Below are positions 34,071 to 43,676 of a stretch of 64,000 nt of DNA, one piece after another. Position numbers and translations under genes: made by a program. Position 1 is the first letter of the stretch, and the number at the start of each line of letters is the position of its first letter. Source of the DNA: Brevundimonas sp. (GTDB lineage Bacteria; Pseudomonadota; Alphaproteobacteria; Caulobacterales; Caulobacteraceae); NCBI RefSeq assembly GCF_029945885.1, contig NZ_JAQSDK010000002.1, forward strand, positions 1 to 64,000, written 5' to 3'. Under the pieces are notes generated by a model. The model was not told the DNA's origin and searched no databases. It was given only the letters and a program-made list of their open reading frames with translations.

Positions 34071-35513
34071 ATGAACCGAGCCCGCCGCGCCCGCATCGTC
34101 GCGACCCTGGGACCCGCCAGCCGGTCACCCGCCATGGTCAAGGCCCTGGCCCAGGCCGGGGTCGACGTCTTTCGCCTGAATTTCAGCCACGGTTCTCACG
34201 ACGACCATGCGGCGGCGCTGAAGGCGGTGCGTGGGGCTGAGGCGGCGCTGCGACGGCCGCTGGGCGTGCTGGCCGACCTGCAGGGGCCCAAGCTTCGCCT
34301 GGGTCGGTTCGCCGACGTCGAGATCTCGGTCAAGCCCGGTCACAGGATGCGGTTCGACCTCGACCCGGCACCGGGCGACGAGACGCGGGTCCAGATGCCC
34401 CATCCGGAAATCTTCCGGGCGTTGCGACCCGGCATGCTGCTGCTGCTCGATGACGGACGGGTGCGGCTGCGGGTCGGCGAGCGGACGGACAAATGGGCCG
34501 ACGTCACCGTCGAGAGCGGCTCCAAATTGAGCGACCGCAAGGGCGTGGCCGTGCCGGAGGCCGTGATCCCGGTCTCGGCCCTGACGCCCAAGGATCGCGA
34601 GGACCTGGCCTTCGCCCTGCGCATCGGCGTCGACTGGGTCGCGCTCAGCTTCGTGCAGAAGGCCGAGGACATGGCCGAGTTGAAGCGGCTGGTCGGCGGC
34701 AAGGCGGCCTGTCTGGCCAAGATCGAAAAGCCCGCGGCCCTGACCGACCTCGAGAGCATCCTCGACTACTGCGACGGGGTCATGGTGGCGCGCGGTGATC
34801 TGGGGGTCGAACTGGATCCCGAGGATGTGCCGGTGGCGCAGAAGCAGATTATCCGCGCCGCCCGCCAGCGCGGTGTGCCGGTGATCGTCGCGACCCAGAT
34901 GCTGGAGTCGATGACCGACGCGCCTGCCCCGACCCGGGCCGAGGCCTCGGACGTGGCCAATGCCGTCTATGAGGGGGCCGACGCCCTGATGCTGTCGGCC
35001 GAGACGGCATCGGGCGACTATCCACTCGAGGCCGTGGCCATCATGAACCGCATCATGGAGCGGGTGGAGCGCGATCCGCTCTGGCCCAGCCTGATGGATG
35101 CTGAACACGCGGGCATGGACGATTTCGACGCCGACGCCCTGGTCGCGGCGGCGCGCAAGGCGGCCGAGGCCCAGTCGACGGCCTGTATCGTGGTCTTCAC
35201 CACCCTGGGCGGAACGGCCCGCCGCATGGCCCGTGAGCGGCCGCTGCAGCCGATCCTGGCCCTGACGCCCAATCCGGACACGGCCCGACGGCTGGCCCTG
35301 GTCTGGGGGCTGGAGCCGCGACTGGGTCGCGAGCCGGCCTCGCTGGAGGATGTGACCGAGGATGCGGTCGATGGTGCCATGGAATATGGGCTGGCCGAGG
35401 CTGGCCAGCGTATCCTCGTTCTGGCCGGCACACCCTTTGGTGCGCCGGGGGCTGCGAATCTGTTGCGACTGGCCCATGCTCCGGCCAAGGGCAAACGCCC
35501 CCGGAAGACCTGA
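34071..35513 (+). CDS. pyk: Pyruvate kinase
   Basis: A 480-residue glycolytic enzyme converting phosphoenolpyruvate and ADP to pyruvate and ATP. The N-terminus RARIVATLGPASRSP and RLNFSHGSH, the FVQKAED segment, KIEKPAAL with the catalytic Lys, VARGDLGVE, and the signature TRAEASDVANAVYEGADALMLSAETASGDYP are all intact. ATG 34071 is the family start; upstream TTG 34029 would add an atypical leader. Confidence 0.97.
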   Translation: MNRARRARIVATLGPASRSPAMVKALAQAGVDVFRLNFSHGSHDDHAAALKAVRGAEAALRRPLGVLADLQGPKLRLGRFADVEISVKPGHRMRFDLDPAPGDETRVQMPHPEIFRALRPGMLLLLDDGRVRLRVGERTDKWADVTVESGSKLSDRKGVAVPEAVIPVSALTPKDREDLAFALRIGVDWVALSFVQKAEDMAELKRLVGGKAACLAKIEKPAALTDLESILDYCDGVMVARGDLGVELDPEDVPVAQKQIIRAARQRGVPVIVATQMLESMTDAPAPTRAEASDVANAVYEGADALMLSAETASGDYPLEAVAIMNRIMERVERDPLWPSLMDAEHAGMDDFDADALVAAARKAAEAQSTACIVVFTTLGGTARRMARERPLQPILALTPNPDTARRLALVWGLEPRLGREPASLEDVTEDAVDGAMEYGLAEAGQRILVLAGTPFGAPGAANLLRLAHAPAKGKRPRKT

Positions 35514-35521
35514 CGGGCGGA

Positions 35522-36562
35522 ATGATCAAATACATCGGCTCGAAGCGCGCGTTGCTGGGCCATGTCACGGGGGCCGTGCGCAGCCTGCTGCCCGACGGCG
35601 GCACGGTCTGTGACCTGTTCTCCGGATCGGCGCGGGTCGGCCATGCCCTGAAGGGCCAGGGCTTCCGGGTCTGGTCCAACGATCACAACGCCTATGCCCA
35701 CACCCTGGCCACCGCCTATGTCCAGGCCGACCAGGAGCGCTGGGCTGACCAGGCCGAACGGGTGCTGGCCGAACTGCGGACCGTGCCACCCGAGGCGGGC
35801 TGGTTCACCAAGAGCTTTTGCGAGGACGCGCGCTTCTTCCACCCGGACAACGGAGCCCGGATCGACGCGATGCGCGACCGGATCGAAGCCATGGCGCTGG
35901 AGCCCGAGCTGAAGGCCATCGCCCTGGTTTCCCTGATGGAGGCGGCCGACCGGGTCGATTCCACGGCCGGGGTGCAGATGGCCTATATGAAGACCTGGGC
36001 CGGGCGGGCGCTGAATCCGTTGACGCTGCGGATGCCGGATGTCCTCTCCGGCGTCGCGGCTGGCCCGTGCAGGGCCACCTGCGGTGATGCGGTCGAGATC
36101 GCGCCGGAGATCGAGGCCGATCTGGTCTATCTGGACCCGCCCTACAACCAGCATTCCTACCTCGGCAACTATCATTGCTGGGAGAGTCTGGTGCTGTGGG
36201 ACAAGCTCGAGAGCTATGGCATCGCCAACAAGCGGATCGATGTGCGTACCCGCAAGAGTGCCTTCAACAGCAAGCCCGGCATCGCCCCGGCCCTGGCTGC
36301 AGTGGTGGGGTCGCTGGCCGCGCCGAACCTGATCGTCTCGTTCAATGACGAGGGCTATCTGTCCCGCGCCCAACTGGTCGAGATGCTGTCCGCGCGCGGT
36401 CATGTGCAGGTGATCGAGATCGCTCGACCCCGTTACGTCGGGGCCCGGATCGGCATCCACAACGGCAAGGGCGAGAAGGTCGGGGCCGTCGGCCGGCTGC
36501 GCAATGTCGAATATCTGTTCGTGGTCACCGAGAAACCGGTGGTGCTGGCCGACGCCGCCTGA
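35522..36562 (+). CDS. Orphan DNA adenine methylase (D12 class)
   Basis: A 346-residue class I methyltransferase. The AdoMet motif is CDLFSGSARVG near residues 30-40 following MIKYIGSKRALL, and the catalytic motif IV is DPPYNQHSY, characteristic of N6-adenine methylases of the Dam/DpnM kind. No restriction endonuclease gene is next to it, so it is an orphan methylase. It starts nine bases after pyk. Its target sequence cannot be read from the gene. It is not CcrM. Confidence 0.85.
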   Translation: MIKYIGSKRALLGHVTGAVRSLLPDGGTVCDLFSGSARVGHALKGQGFRVWSNDHNAYAHTLATAYVQADQERWADQAERVLAELRTVPPEAGWFTKSFCEDARFFHPDNGARIDAMRDRIEAMALEPELKAIALVSLMEAADRVDSTAGVQMAYMKTWAGRALNPLTLRMPDVLSGVAAGPCRATCGDAVEIAPEIEADLVYLDPPYNQHSYLGNYHCWESLVLWDKLESYGIANKRIDVRTRKSAFNSKPGIAPALAAVVGSLAAPNLIVSFNDEGYLSRAQLVEMLSARGHVQVIEIARPRYVGARIGIHNGKGEKVGAVGRLRNVEYLFVVTEKPVVLADAA

Positions 36563-36608
36563 TCCGGGCCGCCGGGAACGGACCGGACGCTGAGGGCGTT
36601 GGGAGGAT

Positions 36609-36848
36609 ATGGAATATCCGCCCGTAGCCCCCGTCCATCCTGCTCGCACCCGACCGACCGACGCCTTCGACGCCGTCAGCTGGTCACAGCGGCGCGAGGT
36701 CGAGGAGCGGATGTCTTCGCAGACGAGGGTGGAAGACCAGACCCTGACTCAAATCCTGACCAGCCTGCCGGACTGGGCCGTGATCACAGTCGGGGGCGTG
36801 GTCGCCGCCGTCCTCGGAGCCATGGTCGGCGGGGCCCTGCACATCTAG
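36609..36848 (+). CDS. Small single-pass membrane protein
   Basis: A 79-residue protein with a hydrophilic N-terminus and one C-terminal helix ([22 protein letters not shown]). ATG 36609 is preceded by GGAGG. Its stop TAG overlaps the opposite-strand rnhB stop within CTAG. No family recognised. Confidence 0.6.
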   Translation: MEYPPVAPVHPARTRPTDAFDAVSWSQRREVEERMSSQTRVEDQTLTQILTSLPDWAVITVGGVVAAVLGAMVGGALHI

Positions 36849-37468
36849 GCGTCGAGCAATGCCCGGATCGGTGCCCAGGTCCGGCGATGGGCCGGGCAGG
36901 GGCCCAGCGCCTTCAGCGCCGCAACGTGTGACGACGCGTGATAGCCCTTGTGCCCGGCGAAGCCGTAGCCGGGGTATTGGCCGTCCAGTTCGACCATCAA
37001 CCGGTCCCGCGCGGTCTTGGCCAGGATCGAGGCCGCCGCGATGGACAGCGACAGACTGTCCCCCTTGACCACGGTGCGGATCGGGCAGGGCAGGATGAAG
37101 CGGTAGTTGCCGTCCACCAGGGCTGCCGCCGCCGGAACGGACAGGCCCGCCACGGCCCTGTGCATGGCCAGACCCGTGGCCTGCAGGATGTTGAGGCTGT
37201 CGATCTCCTCGACCGAGGCGAAGCCGACGGCCCAGCTGATCGAGCGGGCCTTGATCTCGATTTCCAGCTGTTCGCGACGGGCGTGGCTCAGGGCCTTGGA
37301 GTCGTTGATGCCGTCGGGCAGGTCGTCCGGATTGAGGATCACCGCACCGGCCGAGACCGGCCCGGCCCAGGGACCGCGCCCCGCCTCGTCGACGCCACAG
37401 ACGGGCCCGCCGTGGCGGTCGATCAGCAGAATTTCCAGCGACAGGGTTGGCCCGGTCGCGGCGCTCAT
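36845..37468 (-). CDS. rnhB: Ribonuclease HII
   Basis: A 207-residue enzyme that cuts RNA in RNA-DNA hybrids and at single ribonucleotides. [14 protein letters not shown] carries the catalytic Asp-Glu pair, INDSKAL and [22 protein letters not shown] complete the family core. Its start overlaps the tag stop by four bases, giving a ygfZ-tag-rnhB unit. Confidence 0.96.
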   Translation of the reverse strand: MSAATGPTLSLEILLIDRHGGPVCGVDEAGRGPWAGPVSAGAVILNPDDLPDGINDSKALSHARREQLEIEIKARSISWAVGFASVEEIDSLNILQATGLAMHRAVAGLSVPAAAALVDGNYRFILPCPIRTVVKGDSLSLSIAAASILAKTARDRLMVELDGQYPGYGFAGHKGYHASSHVAALKALGPCPAHRRTWAPIRALLDA

Positions 37469-38052
37469 CGGTCGCCCATCGCGCGGACGGGCCCATGACG
37501 CGGGCAGCCGGTCAGGTGATCGTTGACCATGCCCGTGGCCTGCATGAAGGCATAGACGATGACCGGGCCGCAGAAGTTGAAGCCGCGCGCCTTCAGCGCC
37601 TTGGCCATGGCCACCGACTGCGGCGTCTGGGTCGGAACGTCGGTGAGGGTGGTGGGGCTGTTCTGCACCGTCTGGCCGTCGACGAAGGACCAGAGCCAGG
37701 CCGAGAAGTCCTCGCCGGTATCGCGCATGTCGAGCCAGACCCGGGCCCCACGGACAGCGCTGTCGATTTTGGCCCCGGAACGGATGATGCCGGGGTCGGC
37801 CATCAGCCGGGCGCGATCGGCCTCGCCGTAGCGGGCGACGATCTCGGGGTCGAAATTGTCGAAGGCCGCGCGCAGGCTGTCACGTTTGCGCAGGATGGTG
37901 ATCCAGGCGAGCCCGGCCTGGAAGCCGTCCAGAACCAGCTTCTCCCACAGGGCGCGGGCATCGCGTTCGGGCACGCCCCATTCGCTGTCGTGATAGGCGA
38001 CATAGAGCGGGTCAGTCCCGCACCAGCCACAGCGGCCCGACGCATCGCTCAC
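37465..38052 (-). CDS. tag: DNA-3-methyladenine glycosylase I
   Basis: A 195-residue repair enzyme removing 3-methyladenine. The zinc ligands CGWCG at the N-terminus, H21 in AYHDSEWG, and H..CPRH near the C-terminus are present, with [19 protein letters not shown] typical of Tag. It overlaps ygfZ and rnhB by four bases each. Confidence 0.95.
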   Translation of the reverse strand: MSDASGRCGWCGTDPLYVAYHDSEWGVPERDARALWEKLVLDGFQAGLAWITILRKRDSLRAAFDNFDPEIVARYGEADRARLMADPGIIRSGAKIDSAVRGARVWLDMRDTGEDFSAWLWSFVDGQTVQNSPTTLTDVPTQTPQSVAMAKALKARGFNFCGPVIVYAFMQATGMVNDHLTGCPRHGPVRAMGDR

Positions 38053-38843
38053 GCCGTGACCTCCGGCAGGAAGGCGGGACGACGCACGCTGACCGGGCGA
38101 CCCTCGACGGTCAGGGCACCGTCCAGCCGGTCCAGCCGCAACAGGGCCATGGCGTTACCCTCCCGACCGGTCATGACCTCGCCGGCGCGCAGGTCACCGT
38201 TCAGGACCTCGGCCCCCATGGCGGGCGGCGGACCGTCGAAGGTGATCGGCAGCATACGGTTGCGGATCGCGCCGCGCCGCCACATCCGCGAGGTGGTCTC
38301 CTGGCCGACGAAACAGCCCTTCTGGAAATCGATGCCGTGCAGCAGGTCGAGATCGGCCTCGATCGGATAGGTCTTGTCGATGACAACGTCGCCCGAGGCC
38401 GGGACGCCGACGGCCAGTTGATGCGCCAGCCAGTCGGCCTCGGTCGCATCCGGCGTGGCCGCGCCGTCATAGCGGCGACCGCCGAGGCCGGACGCACGAG
38501 GGTCGGTGATGAAGCCGTCAGCGTCCCCGATCCAGGCGGCCATGACTGGGGTGTCGAGAGCTTCGATCGCAACGTCGGCGCGCAGCCGGTACATCGCAAG
38601 ACGCTGGGTCAGGGCTTCGCGGCGATCGGCGGCGACGTCCAGAATCACGCCATCGTCCTGCCCCAGCAGGAACAGGTCGAACAGCATCCGTCCGGGCGGC
38701 GACAGCAGGGCCGCAAAGCGCAGCTCTCCGGCAGCCAGACCCTCGACGTCCTGGGTCAGCAGGTTGTGAAGGAAGGGGCGGGCATCGGGACCCGTGACCC
38801 GAATGAGGGCGCGGCTGGAAAGATGGGCGATATGGGTCGGCAT
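38049..38843 (-). CDS. ygfZ: YgfZ-type folate-binding protein
   Basis: A 264-residue GcvT-related protein acting in iron-sulfur cluster maintenance. The signature DFQKGCFVGQETTSRM (KGCYxGQE motif with the conserved Cys) is near residue 170, and RPFLHNLLTQDVEGL is near the N-terminus. ATG 38843 is the family start. Confidence 0.92.
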   Translation of the reverse strand: MPTHIAHLSSRALIRVTGPDARPFLHNLLTQDVEGLAAGELRFAALLSPPGRMLFDLFLLGQDDGVILDVAADRREALTQRLAMYRLRADVAIEALDTPVMAAWIGDADGFITDPRASGLGGRRYDGAATPDATEADWLAHQLAVGVPASGDVVIDKTYPIEADLDLLHGIDFQKGCFVGQETTSRMWRRGAIRNRMLPITFDGPPPAMGAEVLNGDLRAGEVMTGREGNAMALLRLDRLDGALTVEGRPVSVRRPAFLPEVTA

Positions 38844-38939
38844 GGCATCAGGATAGAGGTCCGGAGAGCGGCGGGCGAGGGGTGTTCGCGGCCTGACAGC
38901 AATCGTGAAGCGATCGTAGAATCTCTGTAGGCTGCGTAA

Positions 38940-39899
38940 ATGACAGGCCGCTTTCCCATTCTTTATATCGCCGAGGCTGATGCCGAGGCTGCGCTGCTGT
39001 CGTCCGGTGTGCTGGCACATCTGGTCGAGGCGGTGCCGCAGGCCAGCTTCACCATCGTCGGATCGGCGGCCAGTGCGCCCCTGTTCGCGGATACGCCACG
39101 ACTCGATTCGCTGATCGTTCTGGACCGCGATGGCCGCTGGGACTGGGTCGCCCTGTGGAACCGGGTGCGGTCGACGCGGTGGGGCCTCGTGGTCGACATG
39201 CGGGGGTCGAGCCTGTCGGGTCGGCTCAAGCGCCAGAAACGGGCGGTCCGCGCCCCGGACCTGCCGGGGCTACATGCCGTCGAACAGGCGGCGCGCATCA
39301 TGCATCTGGACGAGGTACCGGCCCCGAAGCTCTTCTTCGGCGACGAGACCCGGGCTGCGGCGGATGCCCTGATCGGGCCGGTCACCGGGCCGATCCTGGC
39401 CATCGGACCCGGCGTCGAATGGATGGGCAAGCGCTGGCCCGCGGAACGCTATTCCAAGGTGGCCGGTCCCCTGCTGGCCGAGGGCGGCCCCCTGGCAGGT
39501 GGCCGACTGATGATCGTCGGCGAGGATATCGACCGGGATTCCGCCCATACCATCCGCTTCGTCGTGAGCCGCGACCGGGTGATCGAATTACAGGGCAAGC
39601 TGACACGACTCCAGACGGCGGCGGCGCTGGCGCGCGCCGATCTCTATATCGGGGCCGACTCGGTCTGGACCCAGTTGGCGGTCGCGGCCGGTGTGCCGAC
39701 GGTGGCGGTGTTCGGTCCGTCGGACGAGACCCATCACGGGCCCTGGGGCGGGGTCGCTGTTCGCGGGCCACGGACCGTCGACGAGTTCCGGGCCATCGAC
39801 CCGAATCTGAACCAGGCCATCCAGCATATGATGGACCTGCCCGCTGACCGGGTGCTGAAGGCGGCGCGAAAGCTGCTGGCGGACAAGACGGCGGGCTGA
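38940..39899 (+). CDS. Glycosyltransferase family 9 protein
   Basis: A 319-residue GT-B glycosyltransferase of the heptosyltransferase group, probably adding a sugar in lipopolysaccharide assembly. It has the GT9 pattern VDMRGSSLSGRL, GPGVEWMGKRWPAERY and the donor-binding LYIGADSVWTQLAVAAGVPTVAVFGPSDETHHGPWG. No other LPS gene adjoins it, so the acceptor is unknown. Confidence 0.88.
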   Translation: MTGRFPILYIAEADAEAALLSSGVLAHLVEAVPQASFTIVGSAASAPLFADTPRLDSLIVLDRDGRWDWVALWNRVRSTRWGLVVDMRGSSLSGRLKRQKRAVRAPDLPGLHAVEQAARIMHLDEVPAPKLFFGDETRAAADALIGPVTGPILAIGPGVEWMGKRWPAERYSKVAGPLLAEGGPLAGGRLMIVGEDIDRDSAHTIRFVVSRDRVIELQGKLTRLQTAAALARADLYIGADSVWTQLAVAAGVPTVAVFGPSDETHHGPWGGVAVRGPRTVDEFRAIDPNLNQAIQHMMDLPADRVLKAARKLLADKTAG

Positions 39900-39919
39900 T
39901 CCCGCGTTAAGGGATGGCC

Positions 39920-41248
39920 ATGACCCAGACCTATGACCTGATCGTTCGCGGCGGCGATGTCGCCAACCATGCCGGCCAAGGCCGCGCCGATGTCGGTATC
40001 CGCGACGGGCGGATCGTGGTGGTCGGCGACCTGGCCCAGGCCTCGGCCGGCGAGGTGATCGACGCCACTGGCCTGACCGTCCTGCCGGGGGTGATCGACA
40101 CCCAGGTCCATTTCCGCGAGCCGGGCCTCGAGTGGAAGGAAGACCTGGAGAGCGGCTCACGGGCGGCGGCCCTGGGCGGGGTGACGGCCGTGTTCGAAAT
40201 GCCGAACACCGAGCCCAGCACCACCGATCCGGAAGCCCTGGCCGACAAGCTGACGCGGGCGAGGGACCGGATGTGGACGGATCACGCCTTTTACATCGGT
40301 GGCACCCACGGCAATTCCCGCTTCCTGCGCGAGCTGGAGCGGTTGCCAGGCTGCTGCGGGGTCAAGGTCTTCATGGGGGCCTCGACCGGGACGCTTCTGG
40401 TCGCTGATGACGACGGGGTGCGCGAGGTTCTGCGCAATGTCGGCCGGCGGGCGACCTTCCATTCCGAGGACGAATACCGGCTGGTCGAGCGGCGCCCGCT
40501 GGCCCGGGCCGGCGACTGGACCAGCCACCCCGAGGTGCGCGATGCCGAGAGTGCCATCCTGAGCACCCGACGGCTGGTGGCCCTGGCCCGCGAGACCGGG
40601 GCGCGGATTCATGTGCTGCATGTGACCACGTCCGAAGAGATCGCCTTCCTCGCCGACAACAAGGATGTGGCCACCGTCGAGGTGACGCCGCAGCATCTGA
40701 CCCTGACCGCGCCGGAGGCCTATGAGCGGCTGAAGGGGCTGGCGCAGATGAACCCGCCGATCCGCGAGGCGAGCCACGTCGCCGGTCTGTGGCGTGGCAT
40801 CGAACAGGGCGTGGCCGATGTGCTGGGCTCGGACCATGCGCCGCATACGCTGGAGGAGAAGGCCCGGCCGTATCCGGCCTCGCCGTCGGGCATGCCGGGG
40901 GTGCAGACCCTGGTGCCGGTGATGCTGACGCATGTGGCCCAGGGGCGGCTGAGCCTGGAGCGGTTCGTCGACCTGACCTCGCACGGGGCCAATCGTGTGT
41001 TCGGGATCGCCGGCAAGGGGCGGATGGCCGAGGGCTATGACGCCGACCTGACCATCGTCGACCTCAAGGCGAAGCACATCCTCACCCATGCCGACATGGC
41101 CAGTCGCTGCGGCTGGACGCCGTTCGACGGTTTTGAGGCCACCGGCAAGGCCGTGGCGACGATCGTTCGTGGTCGGACCGTGATGCGCGACGGGGCCCTG
41201 ATCGGCAAGGCCGCCGGCCGGCCGGTGCGGTTTCAGGAGACACTGTAG
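39920..41248 (+). CDS. pyrC: Dihydroorotase-type cyclic amidohydrolase
   Basis: A 442-residue amidohydrolase. The metal site DTQVHFREPG is near residue 60, HSEDE, HVLHVTTSEEIAF and GSDHAPHTLEEK supply further ligands, and GVTAVFEMPNTEPSTT is typical. In the dihydroorotase/allantoinase group the match to class I dihydroorotases is best; catalysis of ring closure of carbamoyl aspartate is inferred. It is not next to pyrB. ATG 39920 is spaced correctly from AAGGG; ATG 39914 is an alternative. Confidence 0.85.
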   Translation: MTQTYDLIVRGGDVANHAGQGRADVGIRDGRIVVVGDLAQASAGEVIDATGLTVLPGVIDTQVHFREPGLEWKEDLESGSRAAALGGVTAVFEMPNTEPSTTDPEALADKLTRARDRMWTDHAFYIGGTHGNSRFLRELERLPGCCGVKVFMGASTGTLLVADDDGVREVLRNVGRRATFHSEDEYRLVERRPLARAGDWTSHPEVRDAESAILSTRRLVALARETGARIHVLHVTTSEEIAFLADNKDVATVEVTPQHLTLTAPEAYERLKGLAQMNPPIREASHVAGLWRGIEQGVADVLGSDHAPHTLEEKARPYPASPSGMPGVQTLVPVMLTHVAQGRLSLERFVDLTSHGANRVFGIAGKGRMAEGYDADLTIVDLKAKHILTHADMASRCGWTPFDGFEATGKAVATIVRGRTVMRDGALIGKAAGRPVRFQETL

Positions 41249-41334
41249 CGGGTCGATGTGCGTCGCCCTCGCAGTGCGTGAAACAGGGCGGAGGCCATGA
41301 TGCCGATCGGCCCCTTTCTGGAGCGAGTGTGTCG

Positions 41335-41742
41335 ATGCCCGGACGAATCCTGATCGTCGACGACGATCCCTTTATCTGCGACGCCCTGGAGCTGATCCTG
41401 ACCGGAGCGGGCCATGCAACCAAATCGCTCCAGGGGGGGCAGGGCGTGCTCGAGTCCGTCATGGCCCTGGCACCGGACCTTGTCCTGATGGACGTCAACA
41501 TGCCGGGGGTCGGCGGGATGGAGGCCCTGGACACGTTGCGCCGGTCCGGGATCACGGTGCCGATCCTGATGATGACCGCCGATTCCGGCCCGGCGACGAT
41601 CCGGGACATCGGGGCGCGGGGGGGGAGCGGTCATGTGACGAAACCGTTCGACGCCGACGCCCTGGTGATCCGCATCGCCCGGATGCTGGAGCCGGACGCT
41701 GCACCCGTCCCGCAGGGCCCCGATGTCCCCGGTCCCCGCTGA
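41335..41742 (+). CDS. Single-domain response regulator
   Basis: A 135-residue CheY-like receiver without an output domain. The acidic pocket DDD is at residues 9-11, the phosphoacceptor is D53 in LVLMDVNMPG, and VTKPFDADAL holds the conserved Lys. A Pro-rich tail follows. GTG 41329, with GGAG five bases upstream, is a possible earlier start. No kinase gene is next to it. Confidence 0.88.
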   Translation: MPGRILIVDDDPFICDALELILTGAGHATKSLQGGQGVLESVMALAPDLVLMDVNMPGVGGMEALDTLRRSGITVPILMMTADSGPATIRDIGARGGSGHVTKPFDADALVIRIARMLEPDAAPVPQGPDVPGPR

Positions 41743-42037
41743 AAAAACCGGTTCCCGACAGCAGACAGCGGGTTCCGGTCAAAAAGGTCGCGCGTTTGCG
41801 CGGTGATGAGCCCGTACCCTGACGCCGGAGGCGGGCTGTCTATCCTTACTGTCAAAGACCGGCCGGTCCGTTCGCCGGGCCGCGTCAACCAGTCTACACC
41901 CGCCCGGACCCAGGGCAGGAAGATGGAGGCGCGGCGGGCCGGAATGTCCCCTCAAAAGTCCCGGAATGTCCTCCATGGGGCCGGAATTTTCTGTCCCCGG
42001 AGTCCCCCGCGCCGGTGGCCCGGTGCGGGGGGCAGGG
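41743..42037. other. Convergent intergenic stretch with phased CCGGAATG motifs
   Basis: No gene is supported here. Three copies of CCGGAAT (41939, 41961 and 41981; the first two extended as CCGGAATGTCC) lie 20-22 bases apart, two helical turns. Spaced repeats of this kind occur at ends of some insertion sequences, but no transposase remnant is seen. Confidence 0.5.
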
Positions 42038-42970
42038 TCAGAACTGCAGGATATAGTCGGCCACGTCCTCGACGACGCCCGGGGCCAGCGGAAGGTTGGG
42101 GTCGGCGTAGGTGGCGACATTGCCGGCGCGGTCGGCGGGCGCGATCTTGAGCACGTGATTGACGCCGTCCCAAAGGACCAGGCGGGCGTCGGGCTGGGCC
42201 GCGGCCATGGCCTCGGCGTCGACCACGCCGACCTGGATGTCCGTGGTGCCCTGGCCGATCAGGACGGGGCCGTCCCAGGCGGCGATCAGGGCCGTGGGGT
42301 CCAGCGCCAGCCACGAAATCAGATAGGGCTGGACTGACGGTCGGAACAGGGCGGCCAGGGCCGGCGGCGTGTCACCGACCGTGCGCCCGGCCTCCAGTTC
42401 GGACAGGGCGTGGAAGGCCTCGGTCTTCATCGGCTCGGGCAGCTGCGGGCCCAGCTGTTCGCGCAGGATGACCCCGGCCGGTCGGCCGGCCCCCGACAGC
42501 AGGACAAGGCCGCAGATACTGTCCTCATGGCCGTCGGCGGCGGCCACCGCGATCAGGGCTCCCTCGCTGTGGCCGATCAGCCAGGCGCAGGGCTGGCCGG
42601 TGCGGGCGGCGGCCTCGGCCGCCCAGGCGCGGGCGTCCTCGACATAGGCGGTAATGCGCAGGTCGGCCTCGGCCGGGGCGGCCGCGGCACTTTCGCCGAT
42701 GCCGCGCTTGTCGATTCGAACGGTGGCGATGCCCCGGTCAGCCAGGCCCCGGGCCAGCAGACGGTAGGGCTGGGCGGTGATGCCGAACTGCGGGCTGTTG
42801 CCGTCCCGGTCGGTCGGCCCCGAGCCGGGCAGGATGACGGCGACGGCGCTGACAGCCCCTTCAGGGACCAGCAGGCTTGCGTGCAGCGGCGCGGGACTGG
42901 CGGGCAGGGTGACGGCGGTCTCGACCGGACCGGTCGTCAGCAGGGTGGCGGCGAGGGCGAGGCTCAACAT
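42038..42970 (-). CDS. Exported alpha/beta hydrolase
   Basis: A 310-residue hydrolase with signal peptide MLSLALAATLLTTGPVETA. The nucleophile elbow GHSEG, an oxyanion segment LPGSGPTDRDGNS, RIDKRGIGES and a late GVNHVLK with the catalytic His give the full triad layout. Substrate unknown; similar periplasmic esterase-like proteins are common. Confidence 0.85.
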   Translation of the reverse strand: MLSLALAATLLTTGPVETAVTLPASPAPLHASLLVPEGAVSAVAVILPGSGPTDRDGNSPQFGITAQPYRLLARGLADRGIATVRIDKRGIGESAAAAPAEADLRITAYVEDARAWAAEAAARTGQPCAWLIGHSEGALIAVAAADGHEDSICGLVLLSGAGRPAGVILREQLGPQLPEPMKTEAFHALSELEAGRTVGDTPPALAALFRPSVQPYLISWLALDPTALIAAWDGPVLIGQGTTDIQVGVVDAEAMAAAQPDARLVLWDGVNHVLKIAPADRAGNVATYADPNLPLAPGVVEDVADYILQF

Positions 42971-43001
42971 GACAGGGTCTCCGGTTGGACGATGAGGACA
43001 G

Positions 43002-43676
43002 TCAGAAGGGTTGGCGGTCGGGATCGGTGCGCCAGACGCGCCAGCTCTCGATCACCGACCAGACCGCGGCGACGATGACGGCGACGATCAGGGCGATCAG
43101 GGCAAACGGTTGTATGGCCCAGGGCGCGCTGACCAGTCCGGCCAGGCCGATCAGGAAGAGCAGCCGGCCGGCGAGGCGGTTCGAGCGGTCCCAGGCGAGG
43201 CGGCTCTTGTAGGTCCAGGGAGTGCGGACCCCGACCACCGGATTGGGGCCGACGCGACCGAGAAAGGCCCCCGTCAGTATGAAAATCAGGCTGAGCCCGG
43301 CCATCGGAATGGCCGTTCGGATGGTGACCGCCCCACTGAGGCTGGAGGCACCGACGAACAGGCTGACTCCGGTCAGGGTGAGCAGGACGACCAGCTGGCC
43401 GAAGCGCAGCGCGCGACGGCGGGCCGGATCCCCGCTGCGGGCGGCGAACAGGCCGATCCCGCCGGCGATCAGCAGGTTGAAGAGACCCAGCCCGGCGATC
43501 AGCAGGCCGACAATCTCGCGTCCGGCCCAGCCGTCGGCGTCGCCCCGAATGTCCCAGTGCACCGGCATCAGTACGGTCGGACCGATCAGAACAACCCCGA
43601 GGCCTGTGCCGATGATCAGGATGCTGATGCCAAAGGTCGCCAGATCGACGGCGGCGGTACGGTTCACGGTGGTCAT
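43002..43676 (-). CDS. sdpI: SdpI-family membrane protein
   Basis: A 224-residue protein with six or so membrane helices. The DUF1648-like N-terminus (GPTVLMPVHWDIRGDADGW) and the SdpI signature NPVVGVRTPWTYKSRLAWDRSNRLAGRL are clear. In Bacillus SdpI protects against the SdpC toxin and sequesters SdpR. No sdpC-like gene is here. Its start overlaps the sdpR stop by four bases. Confidence 0.9.
   Translation of the reverse strand: MTTVNRTAAVDLATFGISILIIGTGLGVVLIGPTVLMPVHWDIRGDADGWAGREIVGLLIAGLGLFNLLIAGGIGLFAARSGDPARRRALRFGQLVVLLTLTGVSLFVGASSLSGAVTIRTAIPMAGLSLIFILTGAFLGRVGPNPVVGVRTPWTYKSRLAWDRSNRLAGRLLFLIGLAGLVSAPWAIQPFALIALIVAVIVAAVWSVIESWRVWRTDPDRQPF

Noticed and set aside
41803..42150. 115-codon plus-strand open frame after the response regulator
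   Set aside because: Arg- and Pro-rich composition, overlaps the opposite-strand hydrolase, no ribosome site or known family.
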